A stretch of DNA of 64,000 nt from Paroedura picta (GCF_049243985.1 NC_135369.1:26706765-26770764); one strand, 5' to 3'; positions 40,256-52,390 are shown, counted from the first letter of the stretch. Notes: generated by a model not told the origin, from the sequence alone. A program made the numbers and translations.

Positions 40256-40359
40256 CGCTATGAACTGGTGCAGTCTACCCCCCCCCCCAACTGCGTGAAA
40301 TTTGTGGCCGCTTGGAAGACAGCTGGGGCTTTCTCCACATTTTACTTGGGACAAGACTC

Positions 40360-40640
40360 CAGGCGGGTCCTGGAGATCTCCCGGAATTACAACTGATCGC
40401 CAGAGACCAGACATCCGTTTCCCTTGCGGAAATGGCTGCCTTGTAAGGTGGACTTTATGGCAGGATTCCTCATCTGGGGTTCCGTGAGGCCTGAAGAATG
40501 TTTCAGGGGTTTCTCAATGGTAAAAAAAAAATGAGAAAGGCAACTTTATGGCTATGTACTCTGGCTGAGGTCCATCCCCTCTCCAAATGCCAACCTCCCC
40601 AGGCTTCACCACCCAATCTCCAGGAATGCTCAAACCCGGA
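40360..40640 (+). repeat. short interspersed repeat (CTGGAGATCTCCCGGAATTA family) split by a DNA element
   Basis: GGTCCTGGAGATCTCCCGGA, then after the inserted piece TGAGGTCCATCCCCTCTCC and CCAATCTCCAGGAATGCTC. Confidence 0.75.
40461..40543. mobile_element. 83-base deleted copy of the CAGGCTTTCTCAA DNA element, 8-base target duplication
   Basis: Contains TGAGGCCTGAAGAATGTTTC and GGGGTTTCTCAATGGTAAAA. CTTTATGG flanks both ends (40453-40460 and 40544-40551). Confidence 0.8.
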
Positions 40641-40649
40641 GTTCATGAG

Positions 40650-43100
40650 CCTGCAGCTGTGATCTGTCTTAGTTAAACTCTGCTTATGCCTTCAGCGCTA
40701 AACACGCTTTCAGGGGAGTGGAGAGTCATACTGAACACAGTGGGGCTGGCTTTGGAATAATTCTTCTTAGACGTGCATTGTGGTATTTCCTCTTCTCCCC
40801 CCCCCCCATTAAAAAGTCTAACTGGGGGCTGATTTCTGACCCCCACACTTAAGCCACAGAACATTTTATCAGCCTAAGCGTCTGTGCTGACGTTCATCCA
40901 CCCATCTTGGAAATAAAGGACATTTTAAATGTGAGTTTGCACAGTGCCTCCTCTCACATTTTACTAATGGTGTAACCTTTTCCGTAGTTGTGCGGCTGCC
41001 GCTTGTATACCTACGTAGAATTCTGAATGATTCATTAAATGCCTTGGACTAGTCAAGTAATTGCTACCATAACACACTTTTTATTTTAATGGCATGATGC
41101 TGGAGCGGAAACCGTTTTTGTCTTCACTTTCAATTTCTTTTTTTTGCCATTTCCCCTCTCTGTTTATTTTTAAGGAGCCAGGCTCCTTATTAACCCACCA
41201 TGCCCAACCTCAGAAAGTTCCTTTCCTCCCCCTCACTGCACAAAATGTGTCCAGATACACCTGAAGATAACGCTGATGTTATTCCAGTCAGCAGGACTTC
41301 ATTAGCACAACAGAAAATGCCACAGGTAGGACGGCGGAGTGTTACATGCAGCCTCTGAATCAAGGCCCTCCCCGCAGTGCGTCTGTTCTGCACACAGCAG
41401 GTTGTGGGTTCAGGCCCCAGCAGCTCTGCTTAAAAGGCTCAGTTAGTAGATAATCTGAAAGACCTCCACCTGGAGAAGAGCTGGGCCAGAGCGGACAATC
41501 CGAACTAGGAAGGACTAATGATCTGACTCACAAGACCAATGATCTGGCTCACTGATACTGATAAGGCAGGATCCTGCATTCAGCAGATGTTGAGAGACTG
41601 ATTGAGCTCTTGTGAGTCAGAGGAGAGGAGACTGAGCCAGAAGAACCGATGGACTGGCATGTAGAAAGCAGCTTCTAATGAGCTCATCCTTTGCTTTGCA
41701 TAGGTGCCAGTATAGTCTTGTGCTCAGAAAATTCAGTCAACTGATAAATGGGGGGGAGGGAGAGATGTCTGGCTGGTTCCAGGTTCTGTTTGCTGTTGGG
41801 CCAGGAGTTCCCTCCCCCTCATTCTGAGGCCTACAATGCCTCTTGGTGATCTCCAGAATGGCCGGGTAAAGACCCCGGAAGACCCTGTCCCCTGACACAA
41901 GGCTGGGGTTGGGGCTTCCTTCCTGCAGCTCTGAGGCCTGGGTAGATTTCTGGGGCGGAAGAGAAGTGTTCCAGATTGAGGGCCGGTCTTCGCCCCTCCT
42001 CAGTGATCCAGGATCCCCTCTTGGCTCTGTGTGTGGTTGTAAATAGAGAGCTAGGTTGTGTGGCTGTTCTGGACTGGCCGTTCAGTTTCCGCCCCTCCCC
42101 CTTCTGTTTCTGTAGTTTGTTCCCTGGTGATGTGGGTGTTGTCTCCCTCCCCCTTTTCTTGCAAAACAGGCGCTACTGTTGCTTCCCCTCATGAGCCCCC
42201 ATGCGGGACTGGCTCCCATTAGCTCTGATTCTGGCAGCTCCTTCCCAACTGAAGGCACTTTCCCTTTTACGGCAAAAGCATCTGGACAGTGGTTCGGGGA
42301 GAGGGGGGAGGAATGGGGGGATAGCCACTCCCCACAACAGTTCAGCCCAGTGGCACTTTCCTGGCAGAACCCCTGAGAGGGGCCTGACAGGCCAGAGATT
42401 TGGGGAGAGGGGGGAGCTTTGTCCTCCAGGGGGCGCCTGCCGTTTCAAGGCCATTTCAAGTCATCGGAATGGAAGTGAACTCTTCACGGGCCTTTGGGAT
42501 TTGGAAGAAATGGGCCGCGCTGAGCTAGATGGAAATGAATCACGGGCCCTTCAGTTGCTCACTGGCGCCAGTGGGGATACCCGGGACCCCAAAGCACATG
42601 TCACTACTGTAATAACTACAGTTTTGCCTCAGTACAAGTAATCTACATTATTAATACAGAAAAAAGTAGGTTATGCTCTTCATTTGATACACTTAATTCC
42701 CCGTTTTAATCCCCTTTTAAATTATTTTCTTAAGTAATTCAGATATGGGTCCCATTGTTCTTGAAAGGCCTCTTCTGTTCTTCCACTGACTATCAGTGTC
42801 AGTTTGGCCATCTTGGCAAAGTCAGCTAATTTATTCAACCAGTCTTCTATCGAAGGTAGTTCTTGTGTTTTCCATTTCTTGGCCAATTCTAGTCTTGCTG
42901 CCGCCGTCGCCATCGAAGAAGTGGACTAAGTAGACCACTGTGGATTGCCTCCTCACATTACAGAGTAGGCCGGCTGAGGCTGGACATCAGTGTGGTCAGG
43001 CCTGGTTAATTTCCTTTCCTTACCTCAAGCCAGTTGGGATTAGGACCACAGGACATAAAGAGAAGGGTCTTTGGTACAGTTGCCATCTCCCAATTGATAA
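40650..43100. other. intergenic, one worn SINE, no gene seen
   Basis: A worn tRNA-SINE (GGTTGTGGGTTCAGGCCCCA, then GTAGATAATCTGAAAGACCT) lies at about 41385-41590. The rest holds no recognisable coding exon. Confidence 0.45.
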
Positions 43101-43110
43101 GGACCTAGAA

Positions 43111-43828
43111 CAGGCTTTCTCAATTAGGGTTTAATGAAACTCAGGTGTTTCTTGACAGCCCTGGAAGGTTTCCTGAATGGGTGGGAGCTAATAAATGTTT
43201 AATCCTTAACACTATTTTCACTCCCTTATATATTTGGGCAACAGCCTCCTGGGAGGAGACTGTCCAGGGCCCTGTTGCCAAGGTCCACCCTGATTGGCCC
43301 TTCCCCTCCAGCTCCCGCCTTCCCTCCTTGCCTGCTAGAAGCCTTGTGGCTGCGGCCTCCATTGCTGCCCACGAGGAGAGAGGCAGCGACAGGGCTTTGC
43401 GGCCCGCAAGTACGCTCCTGCTGGGAAGGAGCCGGGGGGGGGGGGGTTCAGCCTCTCTGCGAGCCACAAAGTCCTGTTGCCACCAGCAGGGGGGGCCTTT
43501 CCACTCCCTTTAGCCTGCTTTCATGGCCAAAGGGAGCTATGGCCACCCTCTCACGCCCTCCTGTCTGCCACCCCTTTCAAAGCCCATTTTTAAAAGGGGC
43601 TATTTTTTTTAATTCGATAAATATTTATTGGGTGACTTGACCATATATGTTCATGTTGATCTGCCTCCCCACCCAGAATGGCCAACAATGGGCCTGGAGG
43701 GGGTGGGAAGGGGAGGAACCCTGACTGGGAATGTACCGAGCTCTGCGATCACGCCACTTCTGGGGTTTCTCGAAGCCTGAAGAATGTTTCAGGGATTTCT
43801 CAATGGTAAAAAAAGTTGAGGAAGGCTG
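43111..43828. mobile_element. long form (718 bases) of the CAGGCTTTCTCAA DNA element
   Basis: CAGGCTTTCTCAATTAGGGT at the left and AAAAAAGTTGAGGAAGGCTG at the right. Flanks ACCTAGAA (43103-43110) and ACCTAGAG (43829-43836) look like an 8-base target duplication with one change, which suggests hAT. The centre (about 43250-43610) is GC-rich and absent from the 27 kb copy. Confidence 0.8.
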
Positions 43829-44504
43829 ACCTAGAGATTGGGGAGAAGCAAGGATGAAAACTTGTACCTATTTTCTACCCTGAAACAGTGTGGGCAGGTG
43901 CCTACTGGGCCTCTTGGGAATCTATGAGTATCCTAGGGAACATGTGGGTCCCCCAGGTAGGACCCCCCAGAGACTTTTTCAGGCTTGGAAACTGGCACAG
44001 GAAGGATGGCTGTTATGCATATAAATTGGGGTCCTGATTCTCATTTGGCATCACACAATGCCTCCAGCCTGCAGGGAAACAATGCACAAGGAAGCCTGGA
44101 TGGGGGAGTTCTGATCAAGGCTGGTTCAAGTTATTTCACTGCCTTCAGTGAAAATTAATCTCCTCTCTCATCTCAGAACAAAGATCTTGGAACATCTTGC
44201 ATGGAACAAAGAAACAGGGTTGCAATTAGGAACACTGAGGAGGGGGAAAGAGGGCCTCCAGGCCTCCGGCCAAGACTGCAGGGCTGAGAAGGGGAGAAGG
44301 TTGGTCCCTCTTGAGAGGTTTCCAGTGATTCTGCCGCCGTCAGAAACTGCCTGCTGGGCTGAGCCATTCCTTGGGTTGGTGAAAGTGAACTCTCTTAAGG
44401 AAGGAAACCACATTCATCACATGTTCAGAGGCACTCTCTGCTACTCAGAGCTCCTGCTCAATGACTCAATGACCAGAAATACGAAAACACTGCAGGAGCT
44501 CTAA

Positions 44505-46509
44505 GAAGCCTATTTGGATGAACAGAGAACTTCAAGAGGAACTAAGAAAGAAAAGGAAAATGTTCAGGAAATGGAGGGAAGGACAGAGCTCTAAAGAAGA
44601 GTACCTACAGGTTACTAGGCACTGTAGATCAATCATCAGAAGGCCAAAGCTGAGAGTGAGCTAAGATTGGCCAGGGAAGCCCATTGTAACAAGAAAAGAT
44701 TTTTCAGTTATGTGAGGAGCAAACGTAAAGTAAAGGAGGCAATAGGCCCACTGTTGGGTGCGGATGGACAAACTCTAACGAAAGATGCAGAGAAAGCAGA
44801 AAGGCTTAGTGCCTATTTTACATCTGTTTTTTCCCACAGGTCAAAGTGTTTAGGCACATCTAGAGATGGCTGTAGCCAAAGGATAGTGTCTGGGTGGCAG
44901 GTTAACATGGATAGAGAGGTTGTCGAGAGGCATTTAGCTGCACTGGATGAGTTCAAATCCCCTGGTCCAGATGAAATGCACCCGAGAGTACTCAAAGAAC
45001 TTTCCAGAGAACTTGCACAGCCCTTGTCCATCATCTTCGGAACCTCTTTAAGGACTGGAGATGTCCCGGAGGACTGGAAAAGAGCAAACGTTATTCCGAT
45101 CTTCAAAAAAGGGAGGAAGGATGACCCAGGAAACTACAGACCAGTGAGTCTGACCTCTGTTGTGGGGAAGATAATGGAGCAGATATTAAAGGGAGCGATC
45201 TGCAAACATCTGGAGGACAATTTGGTGATCCAAGGAAGTCAGCATGGATTTGTCTCCAACAGGTCCTGCCAGACCAACCTAGTTTCCTTTTTTGACCAAG
45301 TAACAGGTTTGCTGGATCGGGGAAATTCGGTTGATGTCATTTACTTGGATTTTAGTAAAGCTTTTGACAAGGTTCCCCATGATGTTCTGATGGATAAGTT
45401 GAAGAACTGCAATCTGGATTTTCAGATCGTTAGGTGGATAGGGAATTGGTTAGAGAACCGCACTCAAAGAGTTGTTGTCAATGGTGTTTCATCAGACTGG
45501 AGAGAGGTGAGTAGCGGGGTACCTCAGGGTTCGGTGCTCGGGCTGGTACTTTTTAACATATTTATTAATGATCTAGATGAGGGGGTGGAGGGACTACTCA
45601 TCAAGTTTGCAGATGACACCAAATTGGGAGGACTGGCAAATACTCCGGAAGATAGAGACAGAGTTCAACGAGATCTGAACACAATGGAAAAATGGGCAAA
45701 TGAGAACAAGATGCAATTTAATAAAGATAAGTGTAAAGTTCTGCATCTGGGTCAGAAAAATGAAAAGCATGCCTACTGGATGGGGGATACGCTTCTAGGT
45801 AGCACTGTGTGTGAACGAGACCTTGGGGTACTTGTGGATTGTAAACTAAACATGAGCAGGCAGTGTGATGCAGCAGTAAAAAAGGCAAATGCCATTTTGG
45901 GCTGTATCAACAGAGGCATCACATCAAAATCACAAGATGTCATAGTCCCATTGTATACGGCACTGGTCAGACCACACCTGGAGTACTGTGTGCAGTTCTG
46001 GAGGCCTCACTTCAAGAAGGACGTCGATAAAATTGAAAGGGTACAGAGGAGAGCGACGAAGATGATCTGGGGCCAAGGGACCAAGCCCTATGAAGATAGG
46101 TTGAGGGACTTGGGAATGTTCAGCCTGGAGAAAAGGAGGTTGAGAGGGGACATGATAGCCCTCTTTAAGTATTTGAAAGGTTGTCACTTGGAGGAGGGCA
46201 GGATGCTGTTTCTGCTGGCTGCAGAGGAGAGGACACGCAGTAATGGGTTTAAACTTCAAGTACAACGATATAGGCTAGATATCAGGAAAAAGTTTTTCAC
46301 AGTCAGAGTAGTTCAGCAGTGGAATAGGCTGCCTAAGGAGGTGGTGAGCTCCCCCTCACTGGCAGTCTTCAAGCAAAGGTTGGATACACACTTTTCTTGG
46401 ATGCTTTAGGATGCTTAGGGCTAATCCTGCGTTGAGCAGGGGGTTGGACTAGATGGCCTGTATGGCCCCTTCCAACTCTATGATTCTATGATTCTATGAT
46501 TCTATGATG
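44505..46509 (+). mobile_element. CR1 LINE, 5' truncated, with long reverse transcriptase frame
   Basis: An open frame at 44667-46409 encodes 580 residues of CR1 ORF2, with FKSPGPDEMHPRVLKEL, DWKRANVIPIFKKG, DDPGNYRPVSLTSVVGKIME, YLDFSKAFDKVPHDVL, VPQGSVLGLVLFNIFINDL and FADDTKLG (the catalytic ADD), then the C-terminal block ending [14 protein letters not shown]. The upstream 160 bases also look like CR1 but are one base out of frame. The endonuclease and ORF1 are missing. The 3' tail is a short run of ATTCTATG repeats ending near 46509. The usual GSVLGP reads GSVLGL. A truncated, probably dead copy, but young judging by its open frame. Confidence 0.95.
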
Positions 46510-46920
46510 CCATCTACTCGATGCCTGATGTGCACGCAACCGCATGACAGCACCTCTTTCTCTTCCCAACGCTAGATGGAACTGCCTTTGCTGACATCAA
46601 CCCCATGTTGCCTTTATTGCCCGTTATACCCTTCCCTCTGCTGTCCTTTCATCTCCCTGCCTTAGAGGATTTGTGGCTCACTTCTATAAACCTAGAGCGA
46701 TTGGATTGTTTGTTCTTCGTCTTGCAGTGTCAGACTGCATCAGTTCATGCTTTGCAATTATTATTGTTGTTGTTGTTCAATTTATTTCCCACCACTTCCA
46801 AAGCCAGCTCCTGGCGGGTTACATTGTCCATTAAAAACCCATTAAAACCCCCATTGATAGACACAAAACCCTGGAACATGGCGGAAAAACAATCTACCTT
46901 GAGTCTCTACCTTGAAAGAT

Positions 46921-47205
46921 AGGTTTGGTGTAGTGGTTAGGAGTGCAGACTTTTAATCTGGCAATCAAGGTTCAATTCTGCACTCCCCCACATGCAGCCA
47001 GCTGGGTGAGCTTGGGCTTGCCACGGCACTGATAAAACTGTTCTGATTGAGCAGTGATATCAGGGCTCTCTCAGCCTCACCCACCTCACAGGGTGTCTGT
47101 TTTGGGGAGAGGAAAGGGAAGGCGACTGTAAACCCCTTTGAGCCTCCTTTGGGTAGAGAAAAGTAGCATATAAGGACCAACTCCTCCTCCTCCTCCTCCT
47201 TCTGT
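46921..47205 (+). repeat. tRNA-derived SINE, plus orientation, (CTC)n tail
   Basis: GGTTTGGTGTAGTGGTTAGG head, CCACATGCAGCCAGCTGGGT body, AAGGACCAACTCCTCCTCCT tail. Confidence 0.92.
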
Positions 47206-48379
47206 ACATCAACACAATAACATGGTCTGAGAACATAAGTCATGCGAATGCACCTAAACTGACTTTGGGGTGCTGAACTGTTCGATCTCTTAGTAAGACT
47301 GCTTCTATACCTCTGAAATGCATGGAGAACCAGGAACAATGAATAAGGTACAAAGATGTGGGAACTGACTTCATCCTGAAGTCTGGTTAAAAGGTCTAGC
47401 AGTCAGTACAGTCTTGGGCTCTGGCTTGCCTGCAGCGGAGAATTCTACAGTCAGTGGGAATGCCCCAGCCGTGTATGTGTTTGTCTTAACAGCTGGATGT
47501 GCTACATGGACAAAGTCACCAAGGACAGTCCTACTTTTCACCATTCCCGGATGGTTTCTACTAATTTTTTTTAGAGAAACAAGACACGAATTTCACAGTC
47601 TCTTTCCTGCGCCAGGTTCCTGTGACCTTGCAGAGGCTGGTGTCCTTCGGCTGTGCCATTCTGCTGTCCACCTCTCAGCCTGAGCACTGATTGACCCAAC
47701 CAGGGAAAGGAAATGGAGAGCAAAGGGCAGCGAGCAGAAGGGAATGTGTTGGCCAGCTCTCCCTCTGGACACACACAGGGTGGTGCCTCAGGTGCTTCCT
47801 CCCTTGCGGCTGAATGCCTGGGTCAAGCAGTTCAGATGCCTCCCTCCCTATGGCCACAGGGAAAATTCATGGGAGGGTGACCCACACCCTGCAGCTGCTG
47901 GGCAAAACAGAGGTTGCAAGGCCATCCGTTGCTCCTGCCCAGTTTCTCTGTTATTGTTTCTTACCACGAATGCCCAAGTGGTAACCTCCTACAGTCTGTG
48001 TGGGCTGGACCAGCATTGAGCTACAGAAATGAGGCTGGAGGGGCATCATTTCTAATCACCCCCCTGGAAGGCTGCTGCTGAGCAGGGAGTTTCCAGACTC
48101 CAGTTGGCTGTATGTCGCCGGACAGATGTAGATGCCTTTCCTTTATTGGGAAGACACGCTACCTTGTGCCACTGGTACCTCTAGCACTCCTCAGCAAGAA
48201 GATAGGTATTGTTCTGCTGGATCCAGATGAAGAGTTAATCAAGTCCTGCATCGTTTCACTGGATTCTACCTCATTCCAAGTGTGCCTATTGCTCTACCTT
48301 GGCCAGTGCTGCCTGCTCCAACTGGTTTTCTAAGCCCCCAGGGCGTGACCCCTCCCCATTGCTCTGGTAGTCCTACAGA

Positions 48380-49265
48380 GACTCAGTGTGGTATAGTGGT
48401 TAAGAGCGCTGGCCTCTGATCACTTCCAGATTAGACTTCTGTAACTCGCTCTACGCGGGCCTACCCATATCCCTGACCAAGAAATTGCAACTAGTACAAA
48501 ATGCAGCTGCAAGGGTCCTCACTAGGTCATCTTGGGAGACACATATCCAGCCGGTGCTGTGACAGCTGCACTGGTTGCCAGTTAGCTTCCGGATCAAGAT
48601 CAAGGTACTGGTTCTGACCTTTAAGGCTATACATAGCCTGGGTCTTACCTATCTGAGGGACCACTTATCTCCTCAAGCCCCCTGCAGGGATCTCCACTCT
48701 ATGGGTATGAATTTGCTGGTGGTCCCAAGCTCCTGTGATATTCACCAGGGCTCAACCAGGGCCAGGGCCTGGCCTGCAAGATGGAGCTCTTCCGCCAGGC
48801 ATTTGGTTGAGGCTAGGGCAGAGACTGGAGTTATCAATCTGTGGAATCCTCCATGACTTCTACAATCTGGGCTCCCCCAGGCTTACATCACCTAGGGTCA
48901 TCTTTGGAAAAACCAGACTGAGAGCAGCAAAGCAGGGGGTCCGCAAGGGAGTTAGGACATCGATTATGCTGCCATCCACTGTAAATGGGTTTTTATATGT
49001 TTTACATTTTGTAAATTTTTATTGGTATCTATATTTTGTTAACCGCCATGAGACGGCTGGGCCAAGAGTGGCAGTCTATTAAAAATATAAAGAAATCAAG
49101 AAATCTGGAGAACTGGGTTTGATTCCCCACTCCAGTCAGCTGGGTGACCCTGGGCCAATTCTTTCAGCCTCACAGGGGAGAGGAAGGGAAGGCGATTATA
49201 GGCTACTTGGAGACTCCTTCAGGCAGTAAAAAGCAGTGTACAAAAGCCCAGCTCTTCTTCTTCAC
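48380..49265 (+). repeat. tRNA-derived SINE split by an L2 LINE fragment
   Basis: Head at 48380-48421 (CTCAGTGTGGTATAGTGGTT, AAGAGCGCTGGCCTCTGA). The rest resumes at about 49104 (ATCTGGAGAACTGGGTTTGA) and ends CCCAGCTCTTCTTCTTC. Together they form one SINE. Confidence 0.75.
48422..49100 (+). mobile_element. L2-type LINE 3' fragment inserted in a SINE
   Basis: Encodes pieces of L2 ORF2: [13 protein letters not shown]-like start, [47 protein letters not shown] and ELFRQAF. It ends in an A-rich tail with ATATAAAGAAATCAAGAAAT. Confidence 0.85.
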
Positions 49266-50104
49266 TAGAAGAGACCAGGAATGAACTTGGGACCTTCTGC
49301 ACACAAGGCAGGTCTCATCCACCAAGCCCACGCTATAGTGACCCATTCTGTAGCCACCATGGGAAGCTCTCAACTGGAGCCTCCTGTTGATGCTCTTTCC
49401 CAGTTGTGGGGCGACTCATTGCCTGGTGTGGGGTGATGCTTGTGACTTGCAGGGGAAAGCCATTACTCCAGATCTTAGATGCCCTCTAGGAAGGCCGGTC
49501 CCCTTGGAGCCCCTTTCCCTGCACTGCCATCCTTTCCTTTCCTTTTCCCAGCCATCTCCCAGCTGCTGGAGGAAGGTGACATGAACCTCCTGCGAGGAGA
49601 GAAGGCGAGAGGAGCTGAGTCAGCAGAACAAAAAGGCAGGCAGGGAATGTCCTCCTACCCCCACCCCCTCCGGAAGTGGTTTTTCTCCCTCCTCATCTGT
49701 TTGTATTATGTGTGTGTGAGTGCATATGCTCTCTCTCTCTCTCTCTGTACGTGCAAGGCCACACATAACAAGAGCAATCCCTTGTGTTTTCCTAGCAGAA
49801 GTTTCGCTTCATCCTGAGAAGTCACTATTTCTGATGTGGAAGGATGTCTTTTAGAGCTGGGATCACTCAGTGAGGCCTCTGTCATGATGCTGGGGTACAA
49901 AGACCCTTTCCCTCTAACCAGCCCAGCCACTATTACCTCAAAAATAATGGTTTATTTATTTGGAGGTTTCATAAATCATCAAAGTCTCATGGGAGGTGAC
50001 CTACAGCTAAAACGATAAGTTATCAAGTAAAAAAATAACACAAGCCGTCAAAACCAGCCTCAGGACATAAACAGCATGAGACAGTCTTCAAACCAGGAGC
50101 CGAC

Positions 50105-50275
50105 CACCATGGTGGGATGTAGGTGTTTATTTTTATTGAATTGCTTTATAATTTTAAATGTTGCTTTTAATTGTTTCAAGGTTTTAATGTTTTATGTTTG
50201 CCGCCTTGAGGACCTTGTTTGAGCGGAAAGTTGGCCTAAAAATTTTTTAAATGAATTAATTTTAAAAGCTGGAAA
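50105..50275 (+). repeat. L2-like LINE 3' end
   Basis: GTTTATGTTTGCCGCCTTGA is close to the L2 3' signature near TTTGTTAACCGCCATGAGAC in the 48.4 kb copy. Confidence 0.55.
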
Positions 50276-50439
50276 GATACCCCCCCCCCCCCAATTGAAA
50301 GCTTGGAAAAAAGATAAATTTTGGCTGGCAGCAAAAATAAAAACAGTTTAGTACATGCCAAGGAGAGGCCATTTCAGAGGCCACCACTGAAAACGGCATG
50401 TTCTTTTGTCGTAACCTACCTCACCTCTGAGGCCTTGAG

Positions 50440-50640
50440 AGCCTGAGCCTAATGCTGGGAGTGATTGAGGGCAAAAGAAGAAGGGGACGACAGAGAATGA
50501 GGTGGCTGGATGGAGTCACTGAAGTAGTCGGTGCAGACTTAAATGGACTACGGGGAATGGTAGAGGACAGGAAGGCCTGGAGGATCATTGTCCATGAGGT
50601 CGCGACAACAACCACCTCACCTCTGAGTCCTTGAGGAGTG
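50440..50640 (+). repeat. LINE ORF2 C-terminal fragment, probably RTE/BovB type
   Basis: Encodes EGKRRRGRQRMRWLDGVTEV, then GLRGMVEDRKAWRIIVHEVA. This resembles the GKRRRGRQRMRWLDGITDS tail known from ruminant LINEs, which I believe is BovB. BovB would also be the likely partner of the ACCTTTACC-tailed SINEs here. Confidence 0.65.
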
Positions 50641-50882
50641 GACCTTAACTGGCAGAATGGACAGGACAGGAGAAGATGTACCTTGGCCTCATCCCTCAGT
50701 TCACTGGTGCCCTCAGGTTGGCTGTCTTGCCCCCTAGGTCACATGATGACCACTAGCTTCAACAGGATTTGAAAAACACAACCTTGTGGAGAAAAAGAGG
50801 TCTACCAGTGGCCATAACTAGCTACAATGATTAGGAATGCACTTCAACCTTCCATAGCAGCAAAATTCGGAGTACCAATTAA

Positions 50883-50962
50883 TAGAATCATAGAGATGGA
50901 GCTGGCCATACAGGCCATGTAGTCTGACCCCTGCTCAGTGCAGGATCAGCCTAAAGCAATCA
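50883..50962 (-). repeat. CR1 LINE 3' tip, minus orientation
   Basis: AGAATCATAGAGATGGAGCT, CATACAGGCCATGTAGTC and TCAGTGCAGGATCAGCCTAA. Confidence 0.8.
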
Positions 50963-51435
50963 TGAATTCAGGGGTTGAAGAACAGGAGAGAATTCATAGC
51001 TTCCTAAATCAAATTGTCAAACCAGACTAAAATGCCAAAAGATCAATGAATGGATATTCGTAAAGGTTTTAATGGAGATCCCAGTTTGGAGAGGGTGGGA
51101 CTTGGGGGCACAACAGGGAGCGAATGTAGCTTCAGGTCTGGTCTAAACTGCTTTGTCTTCTTCACCAATTTGAACAACGACAAAAGTCACTTAGTTTGGA
51201 ATAATACTAACCACCTTATTTAACATAAATAAGATTGTAAGTGGGTGGGCAGAACGGGTTGTGTCTGAGCTTGGCTCTTGTGGCCTTTTTTTACATGTCC
51301 AAGCTAATGCCAATCACAACTTTGGGGTTGGGAAGTGAATTTCCTTCAGGCCAGGCTGGCCTGGGATTTTGTTTTTTTTTGGGGGGGAGGGATCATCTGG
51401 GCATGGAATTGGGGTCACTGTGGGTACACATAGTT

Positions 51436-51505
51436 GTGAGTTTTCTGCATTCTGCAGGGGGTTCGACTAGATGACCCCGGTCCCATCCAACTCTTTGATT
51501 CTAAA
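51436..51505 (+). repeat. CR1 LINE 3' tip, plus orientation
   Basis: TTTTCTGCATTCTGCAGGGG, GTTCGACTAGATGACC and CATCCAACTCTTTGATTCTA. Confidence 0.8.
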
Positions 51506-52034
51506 TCAACTTGTTAAAAAAAAGTTTTTTAAAATCATTAATTCAAGCGATATATCAACAACCCCCCAAGGCCATTTCACTGAAGCCCATAGTTTAGCAC
51601 AGCACCCAAATAAAATAGCCATGAATATATATCTGCACCTGAAAGGTGATGAAAGATTATTTCCACAGTCGCTACTGCCAAGGCTGCATAATCCGCAGAG
51701 GAAAATGAGAGCAATACTTTATTCCAAGACATGGCCTGGGTTGGTACCAAGGTTTTGAGCGCCAGCTGCTAGGGTGGGATTCAGGCCACTGTGGGTGACT
51801 TCCAAGAAGATCAAAGCAGAAGAGTACTGCTTTGGTTTTCCCCTTGATGGGTAAAGAGGCTCAGCGACAGAGCTGAATTCTTTCTTGCTCAGGCAGAAGG
51901 CGGCTTGTTATCTAGCAGGCTGAGGATGTCCCTTGGTTCCAGAGATACTCAGCCTGTGCCCCTGGGTGGTGGAGGGGATGCTAAAAGGTTACTCCAGTTT
52001 GGAAAGTTTCACCCTCCCAGTCCTTTCTCTGGGA

Positions 52035-52390
52035 TAGGAGAGCCTAAGTGCGAATGACCGAGCTGAATCTAACCAAACTCCAGCTGTGACCTGGAAATCT
52101 CCTGGACATACATCTGATCCCCAAATGGCAGAGGAAAAGGCTGCTTCACAGAGTAGACTGTAGGGCAGCGGCAGTCAAACTGCAGCCCTCCAGATGTCCA
52201 TGGTCTACAATTCCCATGAGCCCCTGCCAGCAAATGCTGGCAGGGGCTCCTGGGAATTGTAGTCCATGGACATCTGGAGGGTCACCGTTTGACTATCCCC
52301 TGCTGTAGGGCATTCTCCCCTCCACCAATCCCATTGCCTCCCCCCCCCCCAGTCTCCTGGAATTCCATAGCCAGCTGGCTGCTTACACCG
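52035..52390 (+). repeat. short interspersed repeat (GGAAATCTCCTGGACATACA family), split by a hAT-like element
   Basis: ACCTGGAAATCTCCTGGACA and GGAAAAGGCTGCTTCACAGA before the break; CATTCTCCCCTCCACCAATC after it. Confidence 0.65.
52166..52302. mobile_element. non-autonomous hAT-like element, 137 bases, perfect 8-base target duplication
   Basis: CAGCGGCAGTCAAACTGCAG to GTTTGACTATCCCCTG. CTGTAGGG flanks both ends (52158-52165 and 52303-52310). The centre is a near-perfect hairpin of the two arms. Confidence 0.93.

Noticed and set aside
39875-40396. 173-codon frame in the CpG island
   Set aside because: It is rich in Arg, Pro, Gly and Ala as expected of chance frames in GC-rich DNA, has no domain, and its frame has no partner exon I can find.
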